Made by a program: the position numbers and the translations under genes. Shown here piece after piece: positions 53,401 to 60,193 of a DNA stretch of 64,000 nucleotides. The stretch is from contig JAUIJC010000015.1 in the NCBI GenBank assembly GCA_030431525.1, positions 40,971 to 104,970 on the forward strand, read 5' to 3'. The notes beneath the pieces are model-generated. The model was not told the DNA's origin. It saw only the letters and a list, made by a program, of their open reading frames with translations, and made no database searches. Origin of the DNA: Bacteroidia bacterium (lineage in GTDB: Bacteria > Bacteroidota > Bacteroidia > Cytophagales > JAAEPT01). Every line of letters starts with the position of its first letter. Position 1 is the stretch's first letter.

Positions 53401-53796
53401 GATCACCTTTTCCGTTAAGCCCTCGGGGTAGGTGACGATGTAGAGCGCGTCCTTTCCTTGTTGGATTTTGCTCAACACCTCAGCACGTTGGAGAATGTTG
53501 GCATTGTCCACTTCTTCGTATTGATAAGGCTTCTTATACGATGTGGGAAAAAGAGCCACTTCCTTGCTCAAGAGATTTTCCAAATCGTTTTGGAAGTAGC
53601 CAGCCTCCTCGCGGTCGTGCATCACAAAAACGGTGGGAATTGGATTTTGCTGGAGGGTGGCTGCGGCAACAATGGCATCCAAACTGCCCGAAAGGCCTTT
53701 GACATGAAGCCGTCCGTTGGGATCCTTCAACAATTCCAAGATGCTTTGAACGCTTGAACTATTGGCGTAGGTCGTGAGTAGGTCGTGAGCTTTCAA
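50458..53796 (-). CDS. mfd: Transcription-repair coupling factor
   Basis: 1112 residues. UvrB-like N-terminal domains 1a-2-1b (about 1-340), the RNA polymerase-interacting CarD-like domain (PGDYVTHIDHGVGRFAGMEK, about 455), RecG-like translocase with Walker A GDVGFGKTEVA and IDEEQKFG, TRG region and C-terminal D7 domain. It removes stalled RNA polymerase and recruits UvrA; uvrC is also in this window. The stop codon lies in an 18-bp palindrome TTCTTAAATATTTAAGAA (50447-50464). It is divergent from the TerB-like gene. Confidence 0.98.
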   Translation of the reverse strand: MKAHDLLTTYANSSSVQSILELLKDPNGRLHVKGLSGSLDAIVAAATLQQNPIPTVFVMHDREEAGYFQNDLENLLSKEVALFPTSYKKPYQYEEVDNANILQRAEVLSKIQQGKDALYIVTYPEGLTEKVINKKSLAKSTFGLKVGDQLDVNFLMEVLFEHGFEKHDFVFEPGNFSIRGGIVDIYSYNNDLPYRIELLGKEVESIRTFEPESQLSIESRDHISIIPDVQTKMLQETREAFLDYLPNNCNFWFKNLEHTYEVIQKNFDKISEDFEKIRNATGDSNLITDPIELFENRQSFKAQITERKTVEFGRRFVRQKTGEVIFEAKPQPSFNKQFDLLVNSLHEHHEQGYSTLLCSESLIQLDKLRTIIEELDVTVKHKDLGVGLREGFIDHQEKVLIFTDHQIFERFHRFKSKDKPSRSKSITMRELKSMQPGDYVTHIDHGVGRFAGMEKRELPNGKMQEAIRLIYKDGDLLYISVHSLHKIAKYSSKDGAAPAMNKLGSPEWEKKKSKVKKRVRELAIDLISLYAKRKAAPGFAFSRDTFLQAELETSFLYEDTPDQAKATLEVKTDMEAPHPMDRLVCGDVGFGKTEVAIRAAFKAVNDSKQVAILVPTTVLASQHYKTFKARLKNLPCKVDFLNRFRTAKEIRETLKKVEAGEVDILIGTHMLVGKRVKFKNLGLLIIDEEQKFGVATKEKLKEMAFNLDVLTLSATPIPRTLQFSLMGSRDMSIIATPPPNRQPVTTEVHNFDEEIIRDAIIRELKRGGQVFFVHNRVNDIESIANIILKLVPDARIGIAHGQMEGKQLEKAMLSFIDQDYDILVSTNLIESGLDIPNANTIIINRAHMYGLSDLHQMRGRVGRSNKKAYCYLLTPRLSDLTSDARKRLTTLEEFSDLGDGLKVAMKDLDIRGAGDLLGGEQSGFINDLGFETYHKILDETIGELKQTAFKDLFQSATEAAQPLTDCNIETDLEVVIPEDYVTNISERLRLYNDLDVVKNQEELDQFKQSVRDRFGELPDEMENLCETVKLRWKAQTLGFERLRIKGDSMKGYVKVKGNDQYFQSETFGRLLAFMQANPKKMSLKELKGQMVVTFPDIASLEKAIDRLGEILS

Positions 53797-53976
53797 GAGA
53801 CTTGTATTCTGATTTCCGCCGAATATACAAAATGCGATAGGAGAATGGGCAAGAGTTCGCGTTGAGGGCGATTTGGCAAAAAAATTGATATTGACGATTC
53901 TGGCTTTCCTGATTATTGTGAGGAATTCCCAATATTGTAAATTGATGTACTACTTTTGACCACACACGAACTGCTT

Positions 53977-54471
53977 ATGAAAACAAACATTACCACAGCA
54001 ACATTGACCGTTTTGGAAGGATTGACACAGGAGGAACAACAACTTTTGATTAACGTTCCAGCTTTGGCGTCTATTTTGGTGGCTGGTGCCGATGATAATA
54101 TTGATGAATGGGAAAAGGAAGCCGCGGCTGAAATGACCCGTATCAAATCAAGCGCGGGAGTGCCACAGGTGAGGGATTACTACTCAGTCATTTGCCAAAA
54201 CTTCCATGAGCAACTTGAGGGCTTGATTGCTCAGCTTCCAGGAAAAGCCTCTGTGCGTAACCCTTTTATCCGTGAGGAGTTGGCCAAGGTGAAAGGCTTG
54301 TATGACAAGCTTGATCCAAAGTTCGCCAAGGCATTGCACAAGAGTGTGATGGACATCGCCAAGGTAGTTGCCGAAGCATCAGGTGGCGTGTTGGGCTACT
54401 TGGCAGTAAGTTTTGAGGAGGCCAACGCCCTTCAGAATTTGAACCGCATTTTGATTCCCGAGGAGAATTGA
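53977..54471 (+). CDS. TerB-like small helical protein
   Basis: 164 residues from ATG at 53977 (MKTNITTATLTVLEGLTQEE); a TTG seven codons earlier is possible. All-helical. LLINVPALASILVAGADDNI-DEWEKEAA (about 22-49) resembles the TerB acidic metal-site helix, and the later VAEASGGVLGYLAVSFEEAN (about 132-151) fits the second half. Cytosolic, no signal. TerB proteins bind metal and appear in stress and phage-defence contexts; neither is shown here. It is followed by a strong terminator. Confidence 0.7.
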   Translation: MKTNITTATLTVLEGLTQEEQQLLINVPALASILVAGADDNIDEWEKEAAAEMTRIKSSAGVPQVRDYYSVICQNFHEQLEGLIAQLPGKASVRNPFIREELAKVKGLYDKLDPKFAKALHKSVMDIAKVVAEASGGVLGYLAVSFEEANALQNLNRILIPEEN

Positions 54472-54501
54472 TTCCAAACAGGGAATAGGATATAATAAAT
54501 T

Positions 54502-54530
54502 AGCGCAGTCGATTAGGCTGCGCTTTTTTT
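54502..54530 (+). terminator. Terminator of the TerB-like gene
   Basis: AGCGCAG (54502-54508) pairs with CTGCGCT (54518-54524), 9-nt loop, T7. Confidence 0.92.
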
Positions 54531-54591
54531 ACGTTTGTTAGTCAAATTCAATGCGTAGTTTTGCCAATTCGTGTCCCGTATTCTACGCTGA

Positions 54592-55662
54592 ATGAATCAT
54601 AATCAGTCCACTTATCGGAAAATCATCATTCCAATAGGCATCTTCCTATTAGTCTATTCAGGTTTGATTGAGCTCTTACTCTTCTTTGAGCCCGAGGGTT
54701 CAGAGCTGGATACCTTTTTGGAGGGAGTCTGGTATGCCACGGTGACTGTTGCCGCGGTGGGATATGGTGATTATGTGCCCATGTCGCCTTATGGCAAGGC
54801 CGTGGGTTTTGTGTTTGTGATAGGAAGCATCGTGCTTGCTGGTTATTTTGTCAGTCAGCTAACGAACTATATTGCGCGGTTAAACGAGAACAGGAAAATG
54901 GGTTTTGGAGGAACGAAATTCGAGAAGCACACTTTCATTATTGGCTGGGACCATTACAGCCGATCAGTGGCCGACCAGTTGATTCACGTGAATAAGAAAG
55001 TGGCGATCGTGACCACGCAACGTGATGACATTGAGCTCATTTACGAGCATTTCCACCACAGCAAAAATGTGTTTGTGTTGTATTCGGAATACGACAACTA
55101 CGACCTTTTGCGCAAGGCGAATATTGAGAAGTCGTCCATCGTCTTTATCAATTGCCCTGATGATACCCAAAAGCTGGTTTTGCTCTTGAACTTGAAGAAA
55201 GAATTCCAGAACCTCAAGTTCATCGTGACCTTGGAAAATTCGGATTTGAAGGACACCTTCAAAAGTGCTGGAGTGACTTATCCATTGTCTAAACACGACC
55301 TGTCTTCCAAGTTGTTGGCCAGTTACATTTTTGAGCCAGATGCCGCCTCCTTTGGTGAGGAGCTGCTTTCTTATGCCCATTCTGATGATGATTATGACAT
55401 CAAGCAGTATTTGGTGATCAAGGATAACCCTTATGCCAATCAATGGTATGACGATGTGTTTTTTGAGCTGAAGAAGAAACACAATGCCATTCTCATTGGT
55501 ATAAGCAAGAAGCAACAGGACGGTACATTTAGTCTTGTGAAAAACCCAGAAGAGCCGATTCGAATTGAGGTGGATGACTATGTGTTGTTGATTTGCAATG
55601 GTAAGTCGGAAGGGGATTTGACCGATGTATTTGGTGTTGAGGAAGGTGTTGAGATCGTTTAG
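54592..55662 (+). CDS. Two-TM potassium channel with RCK (TrkA-N/TrkA-C) domain
   Basis: 356 residues. TM1 about 10-31, pore helix and filter VAAVGYGD (53-60), TM2 about 69-92, then a cytosolic RCK domain from about 113 (TFIIGWDHYSRSVADQLI); the usual GxGxxG is altered to GWDHYS, so nucleotide binding is uncertain. The second regulatory lobe spans about 250-350 (YDIKQYLVIKDNPYANQW). It matches MthK/Kch-type channels gated by ligands such as calcium or nucleotides. Gene is alone between a terminator and a heptad repeat. Confidence 0.9.
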   Translation: MNHNQSTYRKIIIPIGIFLLVYSGLIELLLFFEPEGSELDTFLEGVWYATVTVAAVGYGDYVPMSPYGKAVGFVFVIGSIVLAGYFVSQLTNYIARLNENRKMGFGGTKFEKHTFIIGWDHYSRSVADQLIHVNKKVAIVTTQRDDIELIYEHFHHSKNVFVLYSEYDNYDLLRKANIEKSSIVFINCPDDTQKLVLLLNLKKEFQNLKFIVTLENSDLKDTFKSAGVTYPLSKHDLSSKLLASYIFEPDAASFGEELLSYAHSDDDYDIKQYLVIKDNPYANQWYDDVFFELKKKHNAILIGISKKQQDGTFSLVKNPEEPIRIEVDDYVLLICNGKSEGDLTDVFGVEEGVEIV

Positions 55663-55675
55663 GTCTTTTAAGGTT

Positions 55676-55751
55676 GTATTATGTACAATGTATCATGTAC
55701 AATGAGTCCTCGGAAGTGGGTTCATAATACATGATACATTGTACATGATAC
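55676..55751. repeat. Heptad inverted repeat, GTACAAT type, upstream of the DUF6427-like gene
   Basis: The left arm at 55676-55704 is GTATTAT, GTACAAT, GTATCAT, GTACAAT, then G. The right arm at 55723-55751, on the other strand, is GTATCAT, GTACAAT, GTATCAT, GTATTAT, then G. Loop 18 nt. It starts 13 bases after the channel stop. Confidence 0.92.
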
Positions 55752-55788
55752 AAATTCATATAAGAGTTCAAGTAGATAATAATTCCCT

Positions 55789-57201
55789 GTGGTTCGTTTT
55801 TTTCAAATCAGTGATCCTTTGAGGTATATCGGCGTGGTGCTGGTCCTGTTGTTGGCGCAGTTGCCAATGCTTTGGGCCGAGTATCCGCAAACGATACCAG
55901 AGTTATCGTGGACGCTGGTGGGCGAGCGTATGGGAGATGGCCTGTCGATCTATAAGGATATTGCTGATAACACGGGTTTCCTGTCTGCGCAGGTGTATTG
56001 GGTGTTGGATGTGTTGTTTGACAGAAGCGTTTTCGCTTATCGTTTTTTTGCTTTCCTGTTGTTGTTGATACAGGGTTTTACCTTCAATGAGATTCTGAAC
56101 AGGACAAATATTTTGGGCCAGAAAACGGTGTTGCCGATGCTGTTTTATGGTTTGCTGAGTTTCCTCTTTTTTGAGTTGCGGACGCTTTCACCGCCTTTGA
56201 TGGCGAACACGTTTTTATTGTTGGCTTTATCGAGCCTTCTCAAGCGGTTTAAGTCAGGTAGCAGTGACCATGGTGTTTATGTGATTGGGTTTTACATTGG
56301 CATCGCGGCTCTCTTCTATGCGCCTTCGTTGGTGTTTTTGTTGTTGGCTTTCTTGTCCTTGTTGCTCTATACCAATACCAACTTCCGGAGGTATTTGCTC
56401 CTTTTCTTGGGTGCCATATTCCCAAGCTTGATGGTGGGCATGTATTTCTATTGGAAGGGTTCCTTTGAGTTGTTTATTCTGGATGGTTGGTATTACCCAT
56501 TGTTTTCGGCGGGAATTACTTTGGCGGATGTGAAGGGGGTATCCATGGTGCTTTTCCTTCCGGCTTTGCTGTTGCTTTTCGCGATCATTCGTGTGTTTGG
56601 TGCAGGAAGCTATATCAACTATCAGGTACAGTGTCAGGGATTGATGGTGATGTGGCTTTTATTTGGGACCACGACCCTGTTTTTGGCCCATGAGAAAGCA
56701 GCCTTTGCCTTGTATCCAATTATCCCCGCTGTGGCCTTCTTCTTGTCCTTCTATCTGGTGGTATCCAAGAAAGCATGGGTTCGGGAGAGCTTTTTCTATC
56801 TGTTTTTGGGAACACTGTTCTACTTTGGTTACGGCCGTCTAACAGGAGCATCTGAATTTACAGGAGAAGACAGGCTGAGCGTGGGCCAAGAAACGGTTCC
56901 TTCTTATGGAAAAGTGTTGGTGTTGGGTGATGATTTAGCGCCCTATGAGACAAATGCGGTGGCTACGCGCTTTCTTGACTGGCAGTTATCCAAAAAGTAT
57001 TTCCTTGACTTGGACAGCTATTACAATGTGTCTCAGGTGTATTCCAATATGATGGCTGATCTTCCTGATGCCATTTTTGACCAAGAAGGCGTAATGGATA
57101 AGTTGTTTGTTCGGATTCCTGATTTGAAGGGGTTGTACCGAGTATCAGATAGTGATCCTTCAATGTATTTGCTGATACCAAAGGAAACTGCGGAGGAATA
57201 A
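55789..57201 (+). CDS. DUF6427-type polytopic membrane protein
   Basis: 470 residues from GTG at 55789. About ten TM helices with DGLSIYKDIADNTGFLSAQV (about 50-69) in the first external loop and a ~110-residue soluble C-terminus (VLVLGDDLAPYETNAVATRF). The arrangement recalls membrane glycosyltransferases of the GT-C type, but the acidic catalytic motif is not clear. It corresponds to a Bacteroidota family of unknown function (DUF6427). It is flanked on both sides by near-identical heptad repeats. Confidence 0.75.
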   Translation: MVRFFQISDPLRYIGVVLVLLLAQLPMLWAEYPQTIPELSWTLVGERMGDGLSIYKDIADNTGFLSAQVYWVLDVLFDRSVFAYRFFAFLLLLIQGFTFNEILNRTNILGQKTVLPMLFYGLLSFLFFELRTLSPPLMANTFLLLALSSLLKRFKSGSSDHGVYVIGFYIGIAALFYAPSLVFLLLAFLSLLLYTNTNFRRYLLLFLGAIFPSLMVGMYFYWKGSFELFILDGWYYPLFSAGITLADVKGVSMVLFLPALLLLFAIIRVFGAGSYINYQVQCQGLMVMWLLFGTTTLFLAHEKAAFALYPIIPAVAFFLSFYLVVSKKAWVRESFFYLFLGTLFYFGYGRLTGASEFTGEDRLSVGQETVPSYGKVLVLGDDLAPYETNAVATRFLDWQLSKKYFLDLDSYYNVSQVYSNMMADLPDAIFDQEGVMDKLFVRIPDLKGLYRVSDSDPSMYLLIPKETAEE

Positions 57202-57202
57202 A

Positions 57203-57279
57203 GTACAATGTATCGTGTATTAAGTACAATGACCTCAGCGAGCGGGCAATCATTGTACATAATACACGATACATTGTAC
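57203..57279. repeat. Heptad inverted repeat, GTACAAT type, downstream of the DUF6427-like gene
   Basis: The left arm at 57203-57231 is GTACAAT, GTATCGT, GTATTAA, GTACAAT, then G. The right arm at 57251-57279 reads the same on the other strand except one base (GTATTAT). It starts two bases after the stop codon. Confidence 0.93.
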
Positions 57280-57416
57280 ATCTATCAAGTGGTTAGATTT
57301 TTTGTTGAAACGGGATAACCTGCTTGTTTTTAGGGGCTTTGCTGAACCCTTTGGCTTTCTTTTTGTTAAGAGGGATGGATGTTCTTACATCGTTATTGAA
57401 ATCCATCATTTCGCTT

Positions 57417-58394
57417 ATGAAAATCAAAAAGATACCAGCCCTCTTTCTTTCTACTCTGTTGTTTTCCGGTTTAGCCCTTTTTTCCTGTGAGCCTAAGGAC
57501 ACCAGCGAGGACAGTTTTATTCCCACTCGGTTTGCCTTAGATGTTCCTGAGTCTATCAGTCAGGTGCCTTCTACGAGTACACAGCGCGTTGCTGAGGGAT
57601 ATGAATATCAGGTCTATCCAAATCTCCGTTCCATGGTAAAAACGGGGGAGCACGCTGGAGAATATGTTGAAGGGATTATTCAGGAGGTGCGTTCCAATCA
57701 CTTGGACTTGGCGTTGGAGTTTGCGGTAATTGGCGAGGCCGATGGTCGTACAAAGCATGGTTTAATCACCAAGGAAGTTACTCGTGGAGGTAAGACCTAT
57801 GAGTATGAATTGATGATGACCGATGACGATGGTGCGCCAGCCTTGCAAATTCTTTGGAATGAGAAACCGTTGGAGGGCATTGCCATTTTCTCCCCGTATG
57901 ACATGGATAGAACCGATGTTGACAAGCAGGGTGGACTTTACCGTGTAGATTATAAGGAGGGAACTGACGCCTTCGATAAGTCCATGTTGGTGCAATTCAG
58001 TTTACCTGTTGAGGGGACTGACTCCACTGGATTTGATAACCTGAAGATGTTCTTTGCCCAAAATGGTGACGTTGTTCAGCTTTATGGCAACGTGAATATT
58101 CCCAACTTCGACAACAATGGAAAGGTGGGTATCCAAACCGCTTATGTGGCGAAGGCTGTGAATGGAAAAGCCGTTGCTGAAGTATGGTATCCTTCTCCAG
58201 AGGATGCGGATGCAACTACTTCGCCTGCCTTGTCTGCTGATTTGACACCGGGTTATTTGAACAATAGCGGAGTGGTCGGTGCTGGACCAGATGCCCCATC
58301 GGATTTTGGAACAAACATCACGGATTTGTCCTCATTGAGCCCTTACGCTCCGAAGGATGTTCAGGCAATCTCACTTGGGTTTATTCTGGAGTAG
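57417..58394 (+). CDS. Secreted lipoprotein of unknown function
   Basis: 325 residues from ATG at 57417 (MKIKKIPALFLSTLLFSGLA). Longer frames to 57324 add residues with no signal-peptide role. Lipobox ALFSC, then an acidic Ser/Thr linker and a beta-rich domain (about 60-300) with YEYELMMTDDDGAPALQILW and a Gly/Asn/Asp-rich C-terminus. No family recognised. It may sit on the outer-membrane surface, since Asp/Glu/Ser follow the lipid-bearing Cys (CEPKDTSED). Terminator 26 bases on. Confidence 0.78.
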   Translation: MKIKKIPALFLSTLLFSGLALFSCEPKDTSEDSFIPTRFALDVPESISQVPSTSTQRVAEGYEYQVYPNLRSMVKTGEHAGEYVEGIIQEVRSNHLDLALEFAVIGEADGRTKHGLITKEVTRGGKTYEYELMMTDDDGAPALQILWNEKPLEGIAIFSPYDMDRTDVDKQGGLYRVDYKEGTDAFDKSMLVQFSLPVEGTDSTGFDNLKMFFAQNGDVVQLYGNVNIPNFDNNGKVGIQTAYVAKAVNGKAVAEVWYPSPEDADATTSPALSADLTPGYLNNSGVVGAGPDAPSDFGTNITDLSSLSPYAPKDVQAISLGFILE

Positions 58395-58420
58395 TCAACT
58401 TTTTTGAAAAAAGTTTAAAT

Positions 58421-58459
58421 AAAAAACCTGTCCTATCTCTGAGGTAGGGTAGGTTTTTT
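58421..58459 (+). terminator. Terminator of the lipoprotein gene
   Basis: AAAAAACCT with AGGTTTTTT, and CCTA with TAGG inside, T6 tail. The A-rich left side makes it usable in both directions. Confidence 0.88.
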
Positions 58460-58523
58460 GGTTTTGTTTAAAAAAAGTTTTACGCGCGGGTTACTTTTTT
58501 GGACGGGGGGGAATATACTTTTG

Positions 58524-58622
58524 AATAACCCCTTATTCATAACCTATCCTGCCCGCTAAGGTTTGAAGAACCTTTGCACTCATGAAAGACCCTGTGGCCT
58601 CACCCTCCTCAGGGTTTTTTCT
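58524..58622 (+). ncRNA. Candidate small RNA with Bacteroidota -7 box and terminator
   Basis: TACTTTTG at 58516-58523 is an exact match to the Bacteroidota -7 consensus TAnnTTTG. About 35 nt later comes a hairpin, AAGGTT-TGAAG-AACCTT (58558-58574), then a terminator ACCCTG (58589-58594) with CAGGGT (58610-58615) and T8. There is no good -33 TTTG at the standard distance, which weakens the call. Confidence 0.35.
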
Positions 58623-58943
58623 ATTTACAGGGAGATGTTTTTTCACCACGGAGGATAGGAGAAAAGGAGGCAGGTGTGGTGAAGAAAAGAGTAAACTTTT
58701 TTAGGAGCATATGCCTCCTTTCCTCCCCAACTTAAAGGGGGCACTATGAAAAGCAACACTTGGTGAAAGATGGGAAATACCTTCTGAACATTGATAGAGC
58801 CTGTTTTTCCGCTTTTCATAGAGGTTGCTCTGAAAAATTAAATGCAACATTAAGATACAATCCTGTGTATTGAGCAGAAAGAAACTCAGTTCTTAAATAA
58901 CAGTGTACAACAAACATATTACACTGACTTGAGTCAAGTCATT

Positions 58944-58976
58944 AAACCCCACTTAATGGAAGATTAAGTGGGGTTT
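58944..58976. terminator. Bidirectional intrinsic terminator before the prophage
   Basis: A perfect 14-bp stem, AAACCCCACTTAAT (58944-58957) with 58963-58976, loop 5 nt, T5 rightward and AAA leftward. Confidence 0.85.
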
Positions 58977-59011
58977 TTGCATTCCAAGCCCAATACTAGC
59001 GTGTCTTGTTT

Positions 59012-59086
59012 ATGTTGCGTTCCTTTTTGCTGTTGATGGAATGTTAGAGATTTTCTAAGGATTGGCAATGTTGCGTTCCTTTTTGC
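59012..59086. repeat. Two 19-bp direct repeats, candidate transposase end sites
   Basis: ATGTTGCGTTCCTTTTTGC occurs without error at 59012-59030 and 59068-59086, 56 bases apart. Mu carries several MuA-binding sites in its left end (L1-L3), which this resembles. Confidence 0.7.
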
Positions 59087-59106
59087 CGAATTGAGGCAGA
59101 CGCGTC

Positions 59107-59142
59107 TTTACCCGTGCAATTATCCGTGCATTTACCCGTGCA
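59107..59142. repeat. Three 12-bp direct repeats beyond the repressor stop
   Basis: TTTACCCGTGCA, ATTATCCGTGCA, TTTACCCGTGCA head to tail. They share CCGTGCA. Located between the candidate left end and the repressor gene; could be further transposase sites. Confidence 0.75.
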
Positions 59143-59161
59143 GGTTTTTTTATTCAATTTA

Positions 59162-59854
59162 TTACCCCTCTCGACGTACCACTCCAATAATCAAAGCCAC
59201 ATTCCGAATCTCTTCTTTGTGTAGTCGAAAGGGCTTGTATTGCTTGTTCTCGCTGACGCATAAATAGAATACTTCATCCTTCTCATAAGGCTCAATATTC
59301 TTAACCAAAATTCCCTGTTCGGTGTCAAGCAAATAAGTGCGCCCCCACTGGACAAAGGAAAGCTCCCGAATGAGTTTGCAGATGATACGATCACCACTTT
59401 CGTATTTCGGGCTCATTGAATCCCCCCACACATTCGTAATAAACACATTGTCATTCCCGAACTCATGTGAGAGGTTATAGAATTCAGTAGGATTTTGAAT
59501 GGCTTCTATCGCCACACCTCCAAAAGGTGAGGGCATTCCTGCTTCAGTATTCAATTCAAAGTATGGAATATCCGTGTTCTTCGTTGATACCCCTTCTTTT
59601 TTTACGAACAACGTCTTCTCCTCTTCCTTCTTAAGCATCTTCCCTTCTCCAACAACCAACCATTTAGGGCTGATGTCTGGATATGCTCGTAGTATTTTCT
59701 CAATCTTGTCTGACCCGATGGCTCCCTTATTCTTGAAAAGCTTGTTAAAATAGCTATTAGATACCCCAACAGAGTTAGAAAATTTATTGACAGTAATCTC
59801 CTTATTATCAACTATTTGCCTAATTCTATCAGCAATGTTCGTAAAATCTTCCAT
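59162..59854 (-). CDS. Phage repressor, CI/LexA-like (HTH plus S24 peptidase-like domain)
   Basis: 230 residues from MEDFTNIADRIRQIVDNKEI; the frame continues upstream to 59932 through the operator region, so the inner ATG is preferred. N-terminal HTH (about 17-60: ITVNKFSNSVGVSNSYFNKL). The C-terminal S24-type domain has ITNVWGDSMSPKYESGDRII (Ser nucleophile position in GDSMSP), with RTYLLDTEQGILVKNIEP containing the Lys. Possibly induced by self-cleavage like CI, though the usual Ala-Gly cleavage pair appears only as TEAGMPS at about 108. Plays the role of Mu c. Confidence 0.88.
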   Translation of the reverse strand: MEDFTNIADRIRQIVDNKEITVNKFSNSVGVSNSYFNKLFKNKGAIGSDKIEKILRAYPDISPKWLVVGEGKMLKKEEEKTLFVKKEGVSTKNTDIPYFELNTEAGMPSPFGGVAIEAIQNPTEFYNLSHEFGNDNVFITNVWGDSMSPKYESGDRIICKLIRELSFVQWGRTYLLDTEQGILVKNIEPYEKDEVFYLCVSENKQYKPFRLHKEEIRNVALIIGVVRREG

Positions 59855-59931
59855 TTTCACACTTGAAAAGTTCGTAGTATTTTCTCTATGTTTGTAGCAT
59901 AACGAACTACAAGCACGTAGAACGTAGTACA
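59855..59931. promoter_or_regulatory. Repressor/early operator region
   Basis: 77 bp between divergent repressor and ner-like genes. GTAG cores occur at 59874, 59894, 59917 and 59924, and inverted CTAC at 59907; wider similarity includes TTCGTAGT and AACGTAGT. The spacing fits several operator half-sites. Mu places its operators and transposition enhancer here. Confidence 0.55.
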
Positions 59932-60174
59932 ATGAAGCACAATAATAGGGAAAATATGGAGCTATCCGAGGTCAAGCAGTATTTGAAAAAAGGAGACCAA
60001 TCCAAAATAGCCAAGATGGCTAACGTCTCACGGTCTACAGTCTACCACACACTTAATGGAAAGTTTGAAAACAGCCTTGTACTAAAGTGTGCTGGAACCA
60101 TTGCAGAAGAGCGAAAGAAAGAAATGAATACCGCTATCTCTGAATTGAGAAGTGAATTAGGCGGACGCATCTAA
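59932..60174 (+). CDS. Ner-like small HTH regulator
   Basis: 80 residues from ATG at 59932, or 72 from ATG at 59956 (MELSEVKQYLKKGDQSKIAK). HTH about 23-45: SKIAKMANVSRSTVYHTLNG. Basic DNA-binding half followed by a charged helix. Position directly after the repressor, in the opposite direction and ahead of the transposase, is that of Mu ner, which turns down early transcription. 19 bases separate it from the transposase. Confidence 0.78.
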   Translation: MKHNNRENMELSEVKQYLKKGDQSKIAKMANVSRSTVYHTLNGKFENSLVLKCAGTIAEERKKEMNTAISELRSELGGRI

Positions 60175-60193
60175 CCCCTCAATACTAACAGCT

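Larger units (their letters stand above)
58395..59161. other. 767-bp region at the host/prophage boundary
   Basis: No credible gene. In order: terminator (58421-58459), a possible small RNA ending in a terminator (58524-58622), a CACCACGGAGG-type dyad (58642-58649 with 58676-58683, plus GGAGGCA with TGCCTCC at 58712-58718), a CTATGAAAAGC dyad (58744-58754 with 58811-58821), a 17-bp perfect palindrome TGACTTGA-G-TCAAGTCA (58925-58941), a terminator (58944-58976), two 19-bp direct repeats (59012, 59068) and three 12-bp repeats (59107-59142). Confidence 0.65.
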
